64,000 nt of DNA. It comes from Urophycis tenuis (Eukaryota > Chordata > Actinopteri > Gadiformes > Phycidae). Location of the stretch: NCBI GenBank assembly GCA_036785325.1, contig JAXIVH010000001.1, positions 4,438,880 to 4,502,879 of the forward strand. The letters are read 5' to 3'. The notes beneath the pieces were generated by a model that had not been told where the DNA came from, ran no database searches, and was given only the letters and a program-made list of their open reading frames with translations. Positions within the stretch are counted from its first letter, which is position 1; each line of letters starts with the position of its first letter. Positions 44,276 through 59,000 of the stretch are shown in pieces. Both the position numbers and the translations under genes were made by a program.

Positions 44276-46335
44276 CCTATTATTATTATTTCAGGGATCT
44301 TTGCGGTTGATTTGCACTATCTGAACATATATGAAAACTCAATTTTTTTTGGCAAAGTTGTCAGGCCTGGTGAAAAATTGCATATTCTAGGCATCACGTT
44401 CATGTCGCACACTAGGAAAGCCTCTAGGTGGCGCTGTTTATGAGCAATGTCTGTAACGCCTATAACTTCCGCAAAAGTTGGCGCACATTCAAAAACGTTA
44501 CATCCACGGATGCGGGCAATTGTGCTGCACCTCGCTGTGTCAACGTGTTGTATTTCCGCCTGCCTTCGTTCTCGCGCAAAATCGCAAAAACTAAAAAACA
44601 GCTTTTACAGCCTCAATCCATCAGGCTTTCTCCGATATGCACGAAACTTGACATGTAGCATGTCCCGACTGAAATATGCAAAAACGCCATATGAAGTATG
44701 TTTAAATTCTCTATAGTCAGCGCGTTACAAAACTTTTAAGATTTGTCAATTTTCTGTAAAAACAGGAAATGGACCATATCTCCACAATGCTATATTCTTT
44801 CGACACCAAATTTTGGTCCCTACCTCGGAATATGTCCTCCATGCTAGCTACCAAATTTCGAGTCATTGCCACTAGAGGGCGCTCTTTAAAATCAAGAAGT
44901 TTATACCTCCATATTGGCAAGTGCTATTAACACAAAACTTGGTAGGAACATACCTCAGGGCTCCTTGAGGCAGGGGTTAAAAGGACACAAAAATTCTGCC
45001 ACGGGATGGCGCTCTAAAATCAGCATAAATCACTGTGCAAACACCATAATAGTTATGAATATGAAATTCACAGGACACGTGTATACCTCTGCCAAAACCT
45101 CACTTACCAAAAATCGTGCTTGTCGTGGTAATAGCGCCCCCTATAGGCTTTAAAAACGACAGCCCCGACACCACGTTTCACTTACATGTATGAAACTCGG
45201 TATGCCTATTGAACCGGTCCATACCTACAAAAAAGCCTCTTGGACCCATACCCGATAACCCACCGGAAGTCAGATATTTGCCTTCAAAGTTGCGAAATTT
45301 TGCGATTTTTGCATCCTATTTGAACGAACTCCTCCCAGGGGATTAGCCGGTTGGGCTTCAAAATTTTTGTGTAGGTTCAGAATGTGGGACTTGACAAAAG
45401 TTGTGCTATTTGGGACTCTACCTCAAAGGGCGTGGCCACGGCGTTCCGTCAAAATCGGCCATAATCCATTTTTTGCCTTTTTCCAGAACACCGACTTTAA
45501 CCGATTTGTTTGAAACTCGGTATGGATGTTACCCTGGCCTAGCCCTACAAAAAACCCTCTTGGACCCATGCCAAAAAACCCACCGGAAGTCAGATATTTC
45601 CGTTTCAATTTTTGCCATTTTCGATTTTCGCGTCCTATTTGAACGAACTCCTCCCAGGGGATTTGTCGCTTGGGCTCCAAATTTTTGGGGTAGATTCAGA
45701 ACATGATTCTCACCAAAAGTTGTGCTATTTGCGACCCTACCTTAAAGGGCGTGGTCATGGCTTTCCTTCAAAGTCGGCCATATTCAATTATGTCGTTTTT
45801 ATACCCATGTTTGTGAACGAACTCCTCCCATGGGATTTTTCCGTTCTGCTTCAAAATTGGTCAGTGCATTTAAAACGTGGTTCTTAACTAAAGTTGTGCT
45901 ATTTGCGACCCTACCTCAAAGGGCGTGGTCATGGCTTCCCGTCAAAGTCGGCCATATTCAATTATTTCGTCTTTTATACCCATGTTTGTGAACAAATTCC
46001 TCCCAAGCGATTTTTCCGTTCTGCTTCAAAATTGGTCAGTGCATTTGAAACGTGGTTCTTAACTAAAGTTGTGCTATTTATGGCTCTACCTCGAAGGGCG
46101 TGGCCAGGGTGTGCAGTCAAAGTCGGCCATACCGCACAGTGCGTGGACAGCCACAAACGAGAACCTGTCACGCCATCCTTGAGCAAACGACGACCTGTCA
46201 CGACTTCATCCATGTGAACGACGAACTGTCACGACGCCATCCACGTGCCGACGAGTCAATTTTTACGGCGAGGTCCCCCCAAATGTCCCGCGGGACATTA
46301 ACCCAATTTAGATATATCAATCCATCCATCCATCC
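44276..46335 (+). repeat. Array unit 4 (type B)
   Basis: Starts in the TTATTATTATTTC spacer without a head, and ends with the palindrome and a CATC run that becomes the long TATC array. Confidence 0.8.
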
Positions 46336-48265
<1,930 letters not shown>

Positions 48266-48270
48266 TTATT

Positions 48271-50425
48271 AGGGACCGAGCCTGTGAAACAGGACGAGGT
48301 CCCTTTTGAAATTGGTCCGTTTATTAGGGACCGAGCCTGTGAAACAGGACGAGGTCCCTATTGTTTTTGTTATTTGGGGATCTTTGACGTAGATTTTAAC
48401 CCCCTGAACATATACGAAAACTCTTTTTTTTTTGACAGAGTTATCACACCTGGTGAAAAATTATTTATTCTATGCGACACGTTAATGTCTCACCTATAGG
48501 TGGCGCTATTTAAAAAAAAACACTGTAATGCTAATAACTCCTGCATACTTTGTCGCACACTCAAAATGTTTATATCCACACATGCGGGCAAACATGCTGC
48601 ACCTCCTGATGTAGGCCACGCCCATTTCCGCCATGACTTTTTTTTGGCTACAACGCAAAAACTCAAAAAAGTGCGTCCTAGACATCTATTGCATGTGGCT
48701 TTCACCGATTTGCACGAAACTCCACATGTAGCATCTACATTCTGTATCATGAAAATAACTAATTGGAAGTTTATTGAAATTCCCGAAGATAAGCGTGTTA
48801 TAGTGCTTTATATATTTTTATAGATGTCTACATTTTACGTAAAAAACGTAAGTGGACAATTTGTCCACATTGCTATGTCCGTTCGACACCAAACTTGGAG
48901 CCCTACTTCTCTGTACCTCCTTTATGCATCTCACAAAATTTGTGTTCATTTCCACCAGGTGGCGCTCATTAAAATCAAGAAGTTTATATCTCAACATTGG
49001 CAATTGATATTTAAATGAAACTTGGTATGCGGCTAGCTCATGTTGCCCTGAGGCGTGGTTCAAAACGGGGAAAAAATTCTGCCAGTGGATGGCGCTCTAA
49101 AAGCAGCGTAAATTACTGTGCAAACACCGTAATAGTTACGAATATGAAATTCACTGGACACATGTAGAGTGCTGCCCAAAGCTCACAGACCAAAAATCGT
49201 GCTTGTCGTGGTAGTAGCGCCCCCTACAGGCTTTAAAAACAACAGCCCCGACACCACGTTTCACCTACATGTATGAAACTCGGTAGGCACGTTATACAGC
49301 CCCAGACCTACAAAAAAGCCTCTTGGACCCATACCCCTTAAAGCACCGGAAGTCAGATATTTGCATTTGACCTTTGCAATTTTCGCGTTGTATTTGAACG
49401 AACTCCTCCCAGGGGATTTGTTGCTTGGGCTCCAAATTTTTTGGGTAGATTCAGAAGATGGTTCTCACCAAAAGTTGTGCTATTTGGGACTCTACCTCAA
49501 AGGGCGTGGCCACGGCGTTCAATCAAAATCGGCCATAATCAATTTTGTCGTTTTTTCCACGACACCGACTTTAACCGATATGTTTGAAACTTGGTATGGA
49601 TGTTACCCTGTTCTAGCCCTACAAAAAAGCCTATTGGACCGATACCAAAAAACACACCGGAAGTCAGATATTTTCATTTTAATTTTTGTCATTTTCGATT
49701 TTCGCGTCCTATTTGAACGAACTCCTCCCAGGGGATTTGTCGCTTGGCCTCCAAATTTTTGGGGTAGATTCAGAAGATGATTCTCACCAAAAGTTGTGCT
49801 ATTTGCGACCCTACCTCAAAGGGCGTGGTCATGGCTTTCCTTCAAAGTCGGCCATATTCAATTTTGTCGTCTTTTATACCCATGTTTGTGAACGAACTCC
49901 TCCTATGGAATTTTTCCGTTCTGCTTCAAAATTGGTCAGTGCATTTGAAACGTGGTTCTTAACTAAAGTTGTGCTATTTGCGACCCTACCTCAAAGGGCG
50001 TGGTCATGGCTTCCCGTCAAAGTCGGCCATATTCAATTATTTCGTTTTTTATACCCATGTTTGTGAACGAACTCCTCCCATGGGATTTTTCCGTTCTGCT
50101 TCAAAATTGGCCAGTGCATTTGAAACGTGGTTCTTAACTAAAGTTGTGCTATTTACGGCTCTACCTCAAAGGGCGTGGCCAGGGTGTGCCGTCAAAGTCG
50201 GCCATACCGCACAGTGCGTGGACAGCCACAAACGAGAACCTGTCACGCCATCCTTGAGCAAACGACGACCTGTCACGACTTCATCCATGTGAACGACGAA
50301 CTGTCACGACGCCATCCACGTGCCGACGAGTCAATTTTTACGGCGAGGTCCCCCCAAATGTCCCGCGGGACATTAACCCAATTTAGATCAATCAATCAAT
50401 CAATCTATCTATCTATTTCTTATTA
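48271..50425 (+). repeat. Array unit 5 (type A) with an extra head
   Basis: One solitary head (48271-48325) precedes the full unit at 48326. Ends with the palindrome at about 50365-50378 and a short ATCT run. Confidence 0.8.
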
Positions 50426-52527
50426 TTATTATTATTTCTAGGAACTTTGAGGTTGATTTGCGCTATCTTTATTATTATTTCAGGGATCTTTGACGTTGAT
50501 TTGCACTATCTGAACATATACGAAAACTCAATTTTTTTTGGCAAAGTTGTCAGGCCTGGTGAAAAATTTGATATTCTATGCGTTACGTCCCTGTCGCACA
50601 CTAGAAAGGCCTCTAGGTGGTGCTGTTTTTGACCAAAATTCGTGAACGCTAATAACTCCAACAACTCCTGCAAGGATTGTCGCACATTCAAAAACTTTAT
50701 ATCCACACATGCGGGCAAACATGCTGCACCTCGGGATCTAGGTCACGCCCACTTCCGCCTGACTTTTTTTTTTGCTACAACGCAAAAACGCAAAAAAAGT
50801 GTGTCTGCAGCTTCCAATCATGGGGCTTTCTCCGATTCGCACGAAACTCAACATGTAGCATCCAACGACTGAACCATGACAAAATGTCATATGAAGTATG
50901 TTGAAATTCTCTATAGTTAGCGCGTTATAATTTTTTTTCTCTTTGTCAATTTTCTGTAAAAACAGGAAATGGACCATATCTCCACAATGCTATATTCTTT
51001 CGACACCAAATTTTGGTCCCTACCTCGGAATATGTCCTCCATGCTAGCTACCAAATTTCTGGCCATTGCCACTAGAGGGCGCTCTTTAAAATCAAGAAGT
51101 TTATTCCTCCATATTGGCAAGTGCTATTAACACAAAACTTGGTAGGCACATACCTCAGGGGTCCATGAGGCAGGGGTTAAAAGGACACAAAAATTCTGCC
51201 ACGGGATGGCGCTCTAAAAGCAGCATAAATCACTGTGCAAACACTGTAATAGCTATGAATATGAAATTCACTGGACACGTGTAAACCTCTGCCAAACCCT
51301 CACATACCAAAAATCGTGGTTGTCGTGGTAGTAGCGCCCCCTAGAGGCTTTAAAAACGACAGCCCCGACACCACGTTTGACTTACATGTATAAAACTCGG
51401 TATGCCCGTTAACCAGGCCCATACCTACAAAAAAGCCTCTTGGACCCATACCCGTTAACCCACCGGAAGTCAGATATTTGCCTTCAAAGTTGCGAATTTT
51501 TGCGATTTTCGCATCCTATTTGAACGAACTCCTCCCAGGGGATTGGCCCGTTGTGCTCCAAATTTTTTGGGTAGATTCATAATATAGTTCTTACCAAAAG
51601 TTGTGCTATTTGGGACTCTACCTCAAAGGGCGTGGCCACGGCGTTCCGTCAAAATCGGCCATAATCCATTTTTTGCCTTTTTCCAGAACACCGACTTTAA
51701 CCGATTTGTTTGAAACTCGGTATGGATGTTACCCTGCCCTAGCCCTACAAAAAAGCCTCTTGGACGCATGCCATAAAACCCACCGAAAGTCAGATATTTT
51801 CGTTTCAATTTTTGCCATTTTCGATTTTCGCGTCCTATTTGAACGAACTCCTCCCAGGGGATTTGTCGCTTGGGCTCCAAATTTTTGGGGTAGATTCAGA
51901 ACATGATTCTCACCAAAAGTTGTGCTATTTGCGACCCTACCTTAAAGGGCGTGGTCATGGCTTTCCTTCAAAGTCGGCCATATTCAATTATGTCGTTTTT
52001 ATACCCATGTTTGTGAACGAACTCCTCCCATGGGATTTTTCCATTCTGCTTCAAAATTGGTCAGTGCATTTAAAACGTGGTTCTTAACTAAAGTTGTGCT
52101 ATTTGCGACCCTACCTCAAAGGGCGTGGTCATGGCTTCCCGTCAAAGTCGGCCATATTCAATTATTTCGTCTTTTATACCCATGTTTGTGAACAAATTCC
52201 TCCCAAGCGATTTTTCCGTTCTGCTTCAAAATTGGTCAGTACATTTGAAACGTGGTTCTTAACTAAAGTTGTGCTATTTACGGCTCTACCTCTAAGGGCG
52301 TGGCCAGGGTGTGCAGTCAAAGTCGGCCATACCGCACAGTGCGTGGACAGCCACAAACGAGAACCTGTCACGCCATCCTTGAGCAAACGACGACCTGTCA
52401 CGACTTCATCCATGTGAACGACGAACTGTCACGACGCCATCCACGTGCCGACGAGTCAATTTTTACGGCGAGGTCCCCCCAAATGTCCCGCGGGACATTA
52501 ACCCAATTTAGATATATCAATCAATCA

Positions 52528-52562
<35 letters not shown>
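50426..52562 (+). repeat. Array unit 6 (type B)
   Basis: Headless. The spacer text appears twice (50426-50468, then again from 50469). It ends with the palindrome and about 35 bp of ATCT repeats. Confidence 0.8.
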
Positions 52563-52565
<3 letters not shown>

Positions 52566-54850
52566 ATTATTATTATTATTTCAGGGATCTTTGACGTTGA
52601 TTTGCACTACCTGAACATATATGAAAACTCAATTTTTTTTGGCAAACTTTTAGGGCCTGGTGAAAAATTGTATATTCTAGGAATCACGTTCATGTCGCGC
52701 ACTAGCAAAGCCTCTAGGTGGCGCTGTTTATGTGAACCCTCTGTAACGCCTATAACTTCCGCAAAAATTGGCGCACATTCAAAAACGTTACATCTACGGA
52801 TGCGGGCAGTCATGCTGCACCTCGCTGTGTCAACGAGTTGTATTTCCGCCTGCCTTCATTTTCGCGCAAAATCGCAAAAACTAAAAAACTGTTTTTACAG
52901 CCTCAATCCATCAGGCTTTCTCCGATATGCACGAAACTTGACATGTAGCATGTCCCGACTGAAATATGCAAAAACGCTATATAAAGTATGTTGAAATTCT
53001 CTATAGTCAGCGCGTTACAAAACTTTAAAGATTTGTCAATTTTCTGTAAAAACAGTAAATGGACCATATCTCCACAAAGCTATGTTCTTTCGACACTAAA
53101 TTTTGGTCCCTACCTCGGAATATGTCCTCCATGCTAGCTACCAAATTTCTGGTCATTGCCACTAGAGGGCGCTCTTTAAAATCAAGAAGTTTATTCCTCC
53201 ATATTGGCAAGTGCTATTAACACAAAACTTGGTAGCCACATACCTCAGGGCTTCCTGAGGCAGGGGTTAAAAGGACACAAAAATTCTGCCACGGGATGGC
53301 GCTCTAAAATCAGCATAAATCACTGTGCAAACACCATAATAGTTATGAATATGAAATTCACAGGACACGTGTATACCTCTGCCAAAACCTCACATACCAA
53401 AAATCGTGCTTGTCGTGGTAATAGCGCCCCCTATAGGCTTTAAAAACGACAGCCCCGACACCACGTTTCACTTACATGTATGAAACTCAGTAGGCCCATT
53501 AAGCAGGCCCAGACCTACAAAAAAGCCTCTTGGACCCATACCCGATAACCCACCGGAAGTCAGATATTTGCCTTCAAAGTTGCGAATTTTTGCGATTTTC
53601 GCATCCTATTTGAACGAACTCCTCCCAGGGGATTTGCCCGTTGGGCTCCAAATTTTTTGGATAGATTCAGGAGATGGGTCTTACCAAAAGTTGTGCTATT
53701 TGCGACTCTACCTCAAAGGGCGTGGCCACGGCGTTCCGTCAAAATCGGCCATAATCCATTTTTTGGCTTTTTCCAAGACACCGACTTTAACCGATATGTT
53801 TGAAACTCGGTATGGATGTTAACCTGGCCTAGCCCTACAAAAAAGCCTCTTGGACCCATGCCATAAAACCCACCGAAAGTCAGATATTTTCGTTTCAATT
53901 TTTGCCATTTTCGATTTTCGCGTCCTATTTGAACGAACTCCTCCCAGGGGATTTGTCGCTTGGGCTCCAAATTTTTGGGGTAGATTCAGAACATGATTCT
54001 CACCAAAAGTTGTGCTATTTGCGACCCTACCTCAAAGGGCGTGGTCATGGCTTTCCTTCAAAGTCGGCCATATTCAATTATGTCGTTTTTATACCCATGT
54101 TTGTGAACGAACTCCTCCCATGGAATTTTTCCGTTCTGCTTCAAAATAGGTCAGTGCATTTGAAACGTGGGTCTCTACTAAAATTGTGCTTTTTACGACT
54201 CTACGTAGAAGGCCGTGGCCATGGAGTGCCGTCAAAGTCAGCCATATTCAATTATTTCGTCTTTTATACCCATGTTTGTGAACAAATTCCTCCCAAGCGA
54301 TTTTCCCGTTCTGCTTCAAAATTGGTCAGTGCATTTGAAACGTGGTTCTTAACTAAAGTTGTGCTATTTATGGCTCTACCTCGAAGGGCGTGGCCAGGGT
54401 GTGCAGTCAAAGTCGGCCATACCGCACAGTGCGTGGACAGCCACAAACGAGAACCTGTCACGCCATCCTTGAGCAAACGACAACCTGTCACGACTTCATC
54501 CACGTGAACGACGAACTGTCATTTTTTCATTTTAATTTTTGCCATTTTCGATTTTTCGCGTCCTATTTGAACGAACTCCTCCCAGGGGATTTGTCGCTTG
54601 GTCTCCAAATTTTTTGGGTACATTCAGAAAATGGTTCTAACCAAAAGTTGTGCTATTTGCCACCCTACCTCAAAGGGCATGGTCATGGCTTTCCATCAAA
54701 GTCGGCCATATTCAATTATGTTGTTTTTATACCCATGTTTGTGAACCAACTCCTTCAAGGGGATGTCCATTCTGCTTCAAAATTGGTCAGTACAGTCAGA
54801 AGATGGTGCTTAACAAAGGTTATGCTATTTGTGACTACGTCAGAGGCATA
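52563..54850 (+). repeat. Array unit 7 (type B), rearranged 3' end
   Basis: Headless. At about 54523 the usual end is replaced by a jump back into the sub-repeat region (TTTCATTTTAATTTTTGCC), followed by about 320 bp of diverged sub-repeats. Confidence 0.78.
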
Positions 54851-56096
54851 ATAGTCATTCCTAGATGTACTGTACATTCACATACAATCTCTTCATGGTT
54901 ACTGAAATATGTACATTTATTTTTCATGTTAATTCATTACAAAATTCATATTTCATGTTAATTCATGCATCATTCCATAAATATTACACAATTCATATTT
55001 CATGTTAATTCATTTCGAAATTCATATTTCATATTAATTCATGCATCATTCCATAAATATTACACAATTCATATTTCATGTTAATTCATGCATCATTCCA
55101 TAAATATTACACAATTCATATTTCATGTTAATTCATTTCGAAATTCATATTTCATATTAATTCATGCATCATTCCATAAATATTACACAATTCATATTTC
55201 ATGTTAATTCATACATCATTTGATAGATACTTTTTTTTTTTAAGATCATACTTTATGGAACACACAACAAGATATTCAGGTTGTCCTTCTGTCCCTAAGT
55301 CCTACGTGTAAATGCACATAGAATCCCTTCATGGTTAATATGTCAGCAGGACAACAGCAGGACACAATTTGTGGCATTTCAAAACCCTAATGTTTGTTAA
55401 TGTTTTTACCATGGTAATTAAGTTATGTGTTGTCTTACATGTACATGCCAAAACCATCAGCAGGACACCACAGGGAATCGAACCCCATCCCAGTAAACTA
55501 GGAGTACCATTACTGGTGTCTTTTTTTTGGTTTTTTGACATCACGTTAAAAGGTAAAGCTACATTTTTAGACTCATAAATCACTGTGTTGTAATAGCATG
55601 TTTAAAGTCAGATTACTATGTGTTGTCATATTATAAACCAAAAAAAAAAGAATATATATATATATTTATATACATATATTCAATGAAATTATACAATACA
55701 AAACATGCATATTAAATGTTACCATGATGGACAGAACCAATTCATGTTGTCCTTATCCCTTATTATTATTAAATGTTAATTAACGAAAGATTTCTACATT
55801 TATAACAACAATCATATTAATAAATATACAATAGAAATACATTCATAATAAAATACATACTACAAAATTCATATTTTATGTTAATTCATCCATTAGTCCA
55901 TAAATATTTCATGTTAATTCATGCATCATTCCATAAATATTACACAATTCATATATCATGTTAATTCATGCATCATTCCATAAATATTAAACCATTCATA
56001 TTTCATGTTAATTCATACATCATTTGATAAATACAAAAAAAAAAAAATCATACTTTATGGAACACACAACAAGATATTCAGGTTGTCCTTCTGTCC
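54851..56096. repeat. AT-rich direct repeats beside the Helentron
   Basis: Units of 29 and 47 bp built on TTCATGTTAATTCATGCATC and CCATAAATATTACACAATTC run at 54940-55225 and again at 55870-56030. They belong to a larger duplication with an offset of about 804 bp: 55243-55340 repeats 56047-56145, so the last codons of the Helentron gene are copied here. About 55345-55870 holds other AT-rich DNA with nothing recognised. Confidence 0.8.
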
Positions 56097-59000
56097 CTAA
56101 GTCCTACGTGTAAATGCACATAGAATCCCTTCATGGTCACTGAAATATGTCGGCAAGACAACAGACTGTACATCGTAATGTGTTGAGTTGACATACACAT
56201 GATCAATTAATGTGCCTTTTTCTGTTGTGGCTTGTTTGACTATTTGGACAAAGCCTTTGTCTGTCATTAATTTACAGATACTTGATGATTTCAATATGTC
56301 GTCATTGAAATCTCCCATGACCGCAATTGTGGTACTTTGGTCCATTAGCCAATCAACCAAGCACACAAGGTTTTCTTTAAACAAAGTCATGGGGTAAGAT
56401 GGTGGTCGATAAATAACAGCAATTAATATATTGTGTGTAGTGCAGCGGTAAACCAAACATTCTAAATTTACTACATTTGGTACCTGGATAATGCTGAATG
56501 CCAAATGGTCTGCACTATAAATGCCAACTCCACCGTGTTGTTGGTCTTGAATTTCTTTGAAAAATGGGTTGCTGCTATTGTACGACAAACTCCTCGGATG
56601 ACTTTGAAAAGAATAACCGTCAATTTTTACAGTTTCCAATGACGAAACTGCAGACAGCCATGTTTCAACAACAGCAATACAGTCGAGCTGCAGATGCTGT
56701 GTGCGCAAAGCCAAATCAGTGACATGTTTAGTCAAATTTTGCACATTCATCAAAAACACATTAAAAGATGTTGCATTAGGATGACAATCTGTATTATCTG
56801 TGACCAAGAAGGGAGGCATGGATGCAATTGCAGCGTCAATGTTTTCTTTGCAATAAATGGCTTTTTCATTAAAGTCCTGAATAACTAAACCAGACAAACT
56901 TCTAACTCGACTTAAAGCCACATACGCTTGACCGGCTGCAAAGATGTTCTTCAATGAAACGACAGCTTTGTCTACAGTAAGTCCTTGTACTTTATGGACT
57001 GTACAAGCCCAGGCAAGCTTGAGTGGAAATTGCCGGCGCATTCCACCATGTTTGGTCACCCGTTCCTCTTCTGGTTCAATGCCCGTGGATCCCATTTCAA
57101 CCGCGGAGGCAAATGCACAGCAATTCCTCCTTTTTGTTCCCACATGATCGTCATCAAACTTTACATAAATCGTTTTTGGGAACTTGTCATCATTATGTGG
57201 ATAGACTACATGTGTGACTGTGCCGCACACACCGTTCACCAAACCGTCTTCCACGTCCACATTTTTTATCAGCATTACACGGGCACCTACTCCCAAAAGA
57301 AGGGTCTCATCCAAACATGTGTTGTAGGTTTTGCTATGATGTCCTTCCTTCAACACAAGCTTGCCTGTTGTCTTACTGTTTACAAAATCCATTGCCTCAA
57401 TCTTAACATGTTCAGGACAACTCTTGAATAACTGTAGCACGTTATGGACACTCGCTTGCCTATTGGTTGGGAAAATGTGCAACTCTGAGCCGTGTTCGCC
57501 AGTTTCACAATTTTTCAACAACTGTACATCCGAAGCTAGCATGGGGATCCCTTTAGAGCGACATCTGACCCTGTTCAGCAACTTCGCAAAGACGACATCA
57601 TTTTGTCGGACAACAGTTTTCAGTTCAGCAACCTCAAACTGTGTCCACAAGCCAACACTAAGCTCCTCCAAGTACAACGGCTTCCCTCTCACCGGAGGCA
57701 ACTGATAAAAATCTCCAACTGCAATTACGCTAACATTTCCAAACGGGGAATAGCTGGCACACTGTTTAATTTGTCTTAAACGTCCATGGACATAGGCCAA
57801 TAGTTTATGATCGACCATGGAGATTTCATCAATTATCAAAATCTGCAAGTTAATATATTTAGCACGCAAAGAATTGAGCTTTTCCTCACCCAGCGGTGTG
57901 TAGGGCAAGCAAGATTCTTTACCAATGCTAAATGTACTGTGAATAGTACCTGCACGTAAATTGTGTGCAGCTATCCCCGTAGGAGCAGTTAGCAAAACGC
58001 AAATGTCGTCCGGATTGCGACACCCTCTGGACAACAACCTCACTGCTTCGTACTGGATAGCTTTTATCAAGTGGCTTTTACCTGTCCCTGCACCACCTGT
58101 GACAAAAACGTACAACGAAGCGATTTCCTCACCATTGACCTTACTTAAACACCACTGTCTAATCTTGTAAAAGATAGACAGCTGTGTGTCATTGAGGGAT
58201 CTAATTAAGGCCAAGCCATCACTTCTGCACAGGACATTCTGTCTTTTCTCTAAATGAGAAACCTGTCTATCGCTAACGGCTAAATCCGGAATACCTTCTA
58301 CAGGATCATCTGAAGGTTGTTCGTTACGGCTACGTTCGTCCAAACACTGCAGACGGTCGAGTTCTTGCTCTGGGCAGAGCTCACACCAGGCGTCTTCCAG
58401 ATCTGCATCAGGGTCAACCGAATTCTGGATATCATCCAGCTCATCGCCAATCATTTCATATTTGCGGCGATTTGTATCGACAATTGATTTAACTGAATGC
58501 AGTCCATCATTTAATCCCACATGGCCATGACTGTAGAACTGCTCAAACGTTTGGAAACCCGGTGGTTTGAGATGCGTGTCATTGCGATATGGCAAAAACA
58601 GCTGCATAATACTCTGATAAAACAACTCTGGGTTCTTGGTTTCTGAAAAGCGCACATAACGAACAACTGCATTTTCAGAACGTGTTCTTTTCAGAATGAA
58701 GCCAAAGTTGTTTTGCAGTTCTACCCTGTTGACAGACATCTCAGATTTGCTCAAAACACGGTACTCAGAAGCAAAAGTTGCCAGACACATATCGTTAAAA
58801 GTACCGTCTTTTGGCCTATTCTTATATCTGTCAACAAGACTAGTCATCCACATATCCTCTGTGGTAAGGCCATCTGATGATGCCTTTTGTTTTAACACAG
58901 ATAAAGGCAAACTCATTTTAACAGTGTTTTCTCCGACCGGAACGAAAACCACTTTCCTAGAACACTCCTTCAGATGCATGCTAGTCAACCTGTAGACAGC

